This document shows positions 63,673-64,000 of a stretch of 64,000 bases of DNA, piece by piece. The DNA is taken from positions 3,919,001-3,983,000 of the forward strand of contig NZ_CP043627.1 in the NCBI RefSeq assembly GCF_016804325.1, in the 5' to 3' direction. Position 1 is the stretch's first letter. Every line of letters begins with the position of its first letter. Under the pieces are notes generated by a model. It did not search any database. It was not told where the DNA came from and was given only the letters and a program-made list of their open reading frames with translations. The position numbers and the translations under genes are program-made. The stretch is from Methylobacterium aquaticum (GTDB taxonomy: Bacteria > Pseudomonadota > Alphaproteobacteria > Rhizobiales > Beijerinckiaceae).

Positions 63673-63729
63673 CAAGATCCTGTCGTCAAGCCGCAGATCA
63701 TGCCGTGTGATAGCATGAAGTCGCAGATC
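63673..63729. promoter_or_regulatory. Candidate Lrp-type sites between the regulator and dadA
   Basis: GCAGATC occurs at 63693-63699 and 63723-63729, exactly 30 bases apart, and CAAGATC at 63673-63679, 20 bases earlier. Phased repeats are common at Lrp-family targets. No binding is shown. Confidence 0.35.
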
Positions 63730-63840
63730 CTGCGCCAGTCCGGCGGGAAATTCGGCGATCCTTGCGCGACACTCTGAACATCGACCGGGCGCCGGGTCGG
63801 GCATGGACACCGCAGGGCGCGACTCAAGGAATTTTTCGCG

Positions 63841-64000
63841 ATGCGCGTTCTGATCCTCGGCGGCGGCGTGGTCGGCATCACCTCGGCCTACTACCTCGCC
63901 AAGGCCGGCCACCAGGTCACGGTGCTCGATCGCCAGCCGGGCGCCGGCCTCGAGACCAGCTTCGCCAATGCCGGCCAGGTCTCGCCGGGCTACTCGGCGC
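63841..64000 (+). CDS. dadA: D-amino acid dehydrogenase (5' part, runs off window)
   Basis: The first 53 codons are present. The N-terminus [20 protein letters not shown] is the FAD-binding motif, followed by [20 protein letters not shown] and VSPGYSA, all characteristic of DadA. The enzyme oxidises D-alanine and other D-amino acids at the membrane and feeds the quinone pool. AAGGA stands before the ATG. It is divergent from the Lrp-type regulator. Confidence 0.85.
   Translation, partial: MRVLILGGGVVGITSAYYLAKAGHQVTVLDRQPGAGLETSFANAGQVSPGYSA

Overview
The window looks like a chromosomal segment of a Methylobacterium-type alphaproteobacterium (Hyphomicrobiales). The reasons are very high GC throughout, the gene order lptB-rpoN-hpf-ptsN, ftsE-ftsX back to back with a zinc-ribbon gene and hpt, a CpdR-type response regulator, FlbT beside flagellin genes, and dispersed palindromic repeats between genes. 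This is inferred from gene content; no database search was possible. No rRNA, tRNA, CRISPR array, prophage or insertion sequence was recognised.

Layout. 1-4.8 kb: a phospholipase D-like protein (cut by the window edge) divergent from a SWIM/SNF2 helicase. 5.3-10.6 kb: an EAL phosphodiesterase, then an amine or amino-acid uptake and oxidation locus (XRE-cupin regulator, polar amino-acid ABC importer, FAD amine oxidase). 11-13.7 kb: a membrane PAS-GGDEF-EAL protein. 13.7-19.7 kb: a frameshifted amidase, then lptB, rpoN (frame interrupted), hpf, ptsN and a small secreted protein. 20-24.8 kb: a YdcF-like protein, ftsX, ftsE, a zinc-ribbon membrane protein, hpt and cpdR. 25-28.6 kb: quinone oxidoreductase, TspO, cystathionine beta-lyase and a secreted protein. 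28.6-34.5 kb: OpgH glucosyltransferase, then an accessory patch with a decayed B12-radical-SAM fragment, a GT4 glycosyltransferase, a possible broken gene and a radical SAM protein of unusual domain order. 34.6-38.6 kb: a His/Met-rich secreted protein, an FMN alpha-hydroxy-acid dehydrogenase, a Na+/H+ antiporter and a frameshifted 71-residue gene. 38.7-44.2 kb: flbT and two flagellin genes sharing a 537-bp identical tract. 44.4-54.2 kb: a GntR-controlled catabolic locus (cupin, acetylpolyamine amidohydrolase-like enzyme, class II aldolase-like enzyme, complete peptide/nickel-type ABC importer), then a 2-hydroxyacid dehydrogenase. 54.5-56.7 kb: small proteins and an FkbM methyltransferase. 56.7-62.4 kb: a sugar-acid dehydratase with a nitrate/sulfonate-type ABC importer, divergent from a GntR regulator. 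62.4-63.2 kb: a higBA toxin-antitoxin pair on an AT-rich patch. 63.2-64 kb: an Lrp/AsnC regulator divergent from dadA (cut by the edge).

Several loci follow one plan: a divergent or adjacent regulator with a visible palindrome in its promoter region, an ABC importer and one or two catabolic enzymes. At least four families of palindromic repeats sit in the gaps. Two families carry swappable internal hairpins with compensatory base changes, and both copies of a third family begin inside the stop codon of a gene. Three genes (amidase, rpoN, a 71-residue protein) are each broken by one missing base in a short G/C run. That points to a shared sequencing or assembly artefact, or to real decay, and should be resolved before any of them is called a pseudogene.
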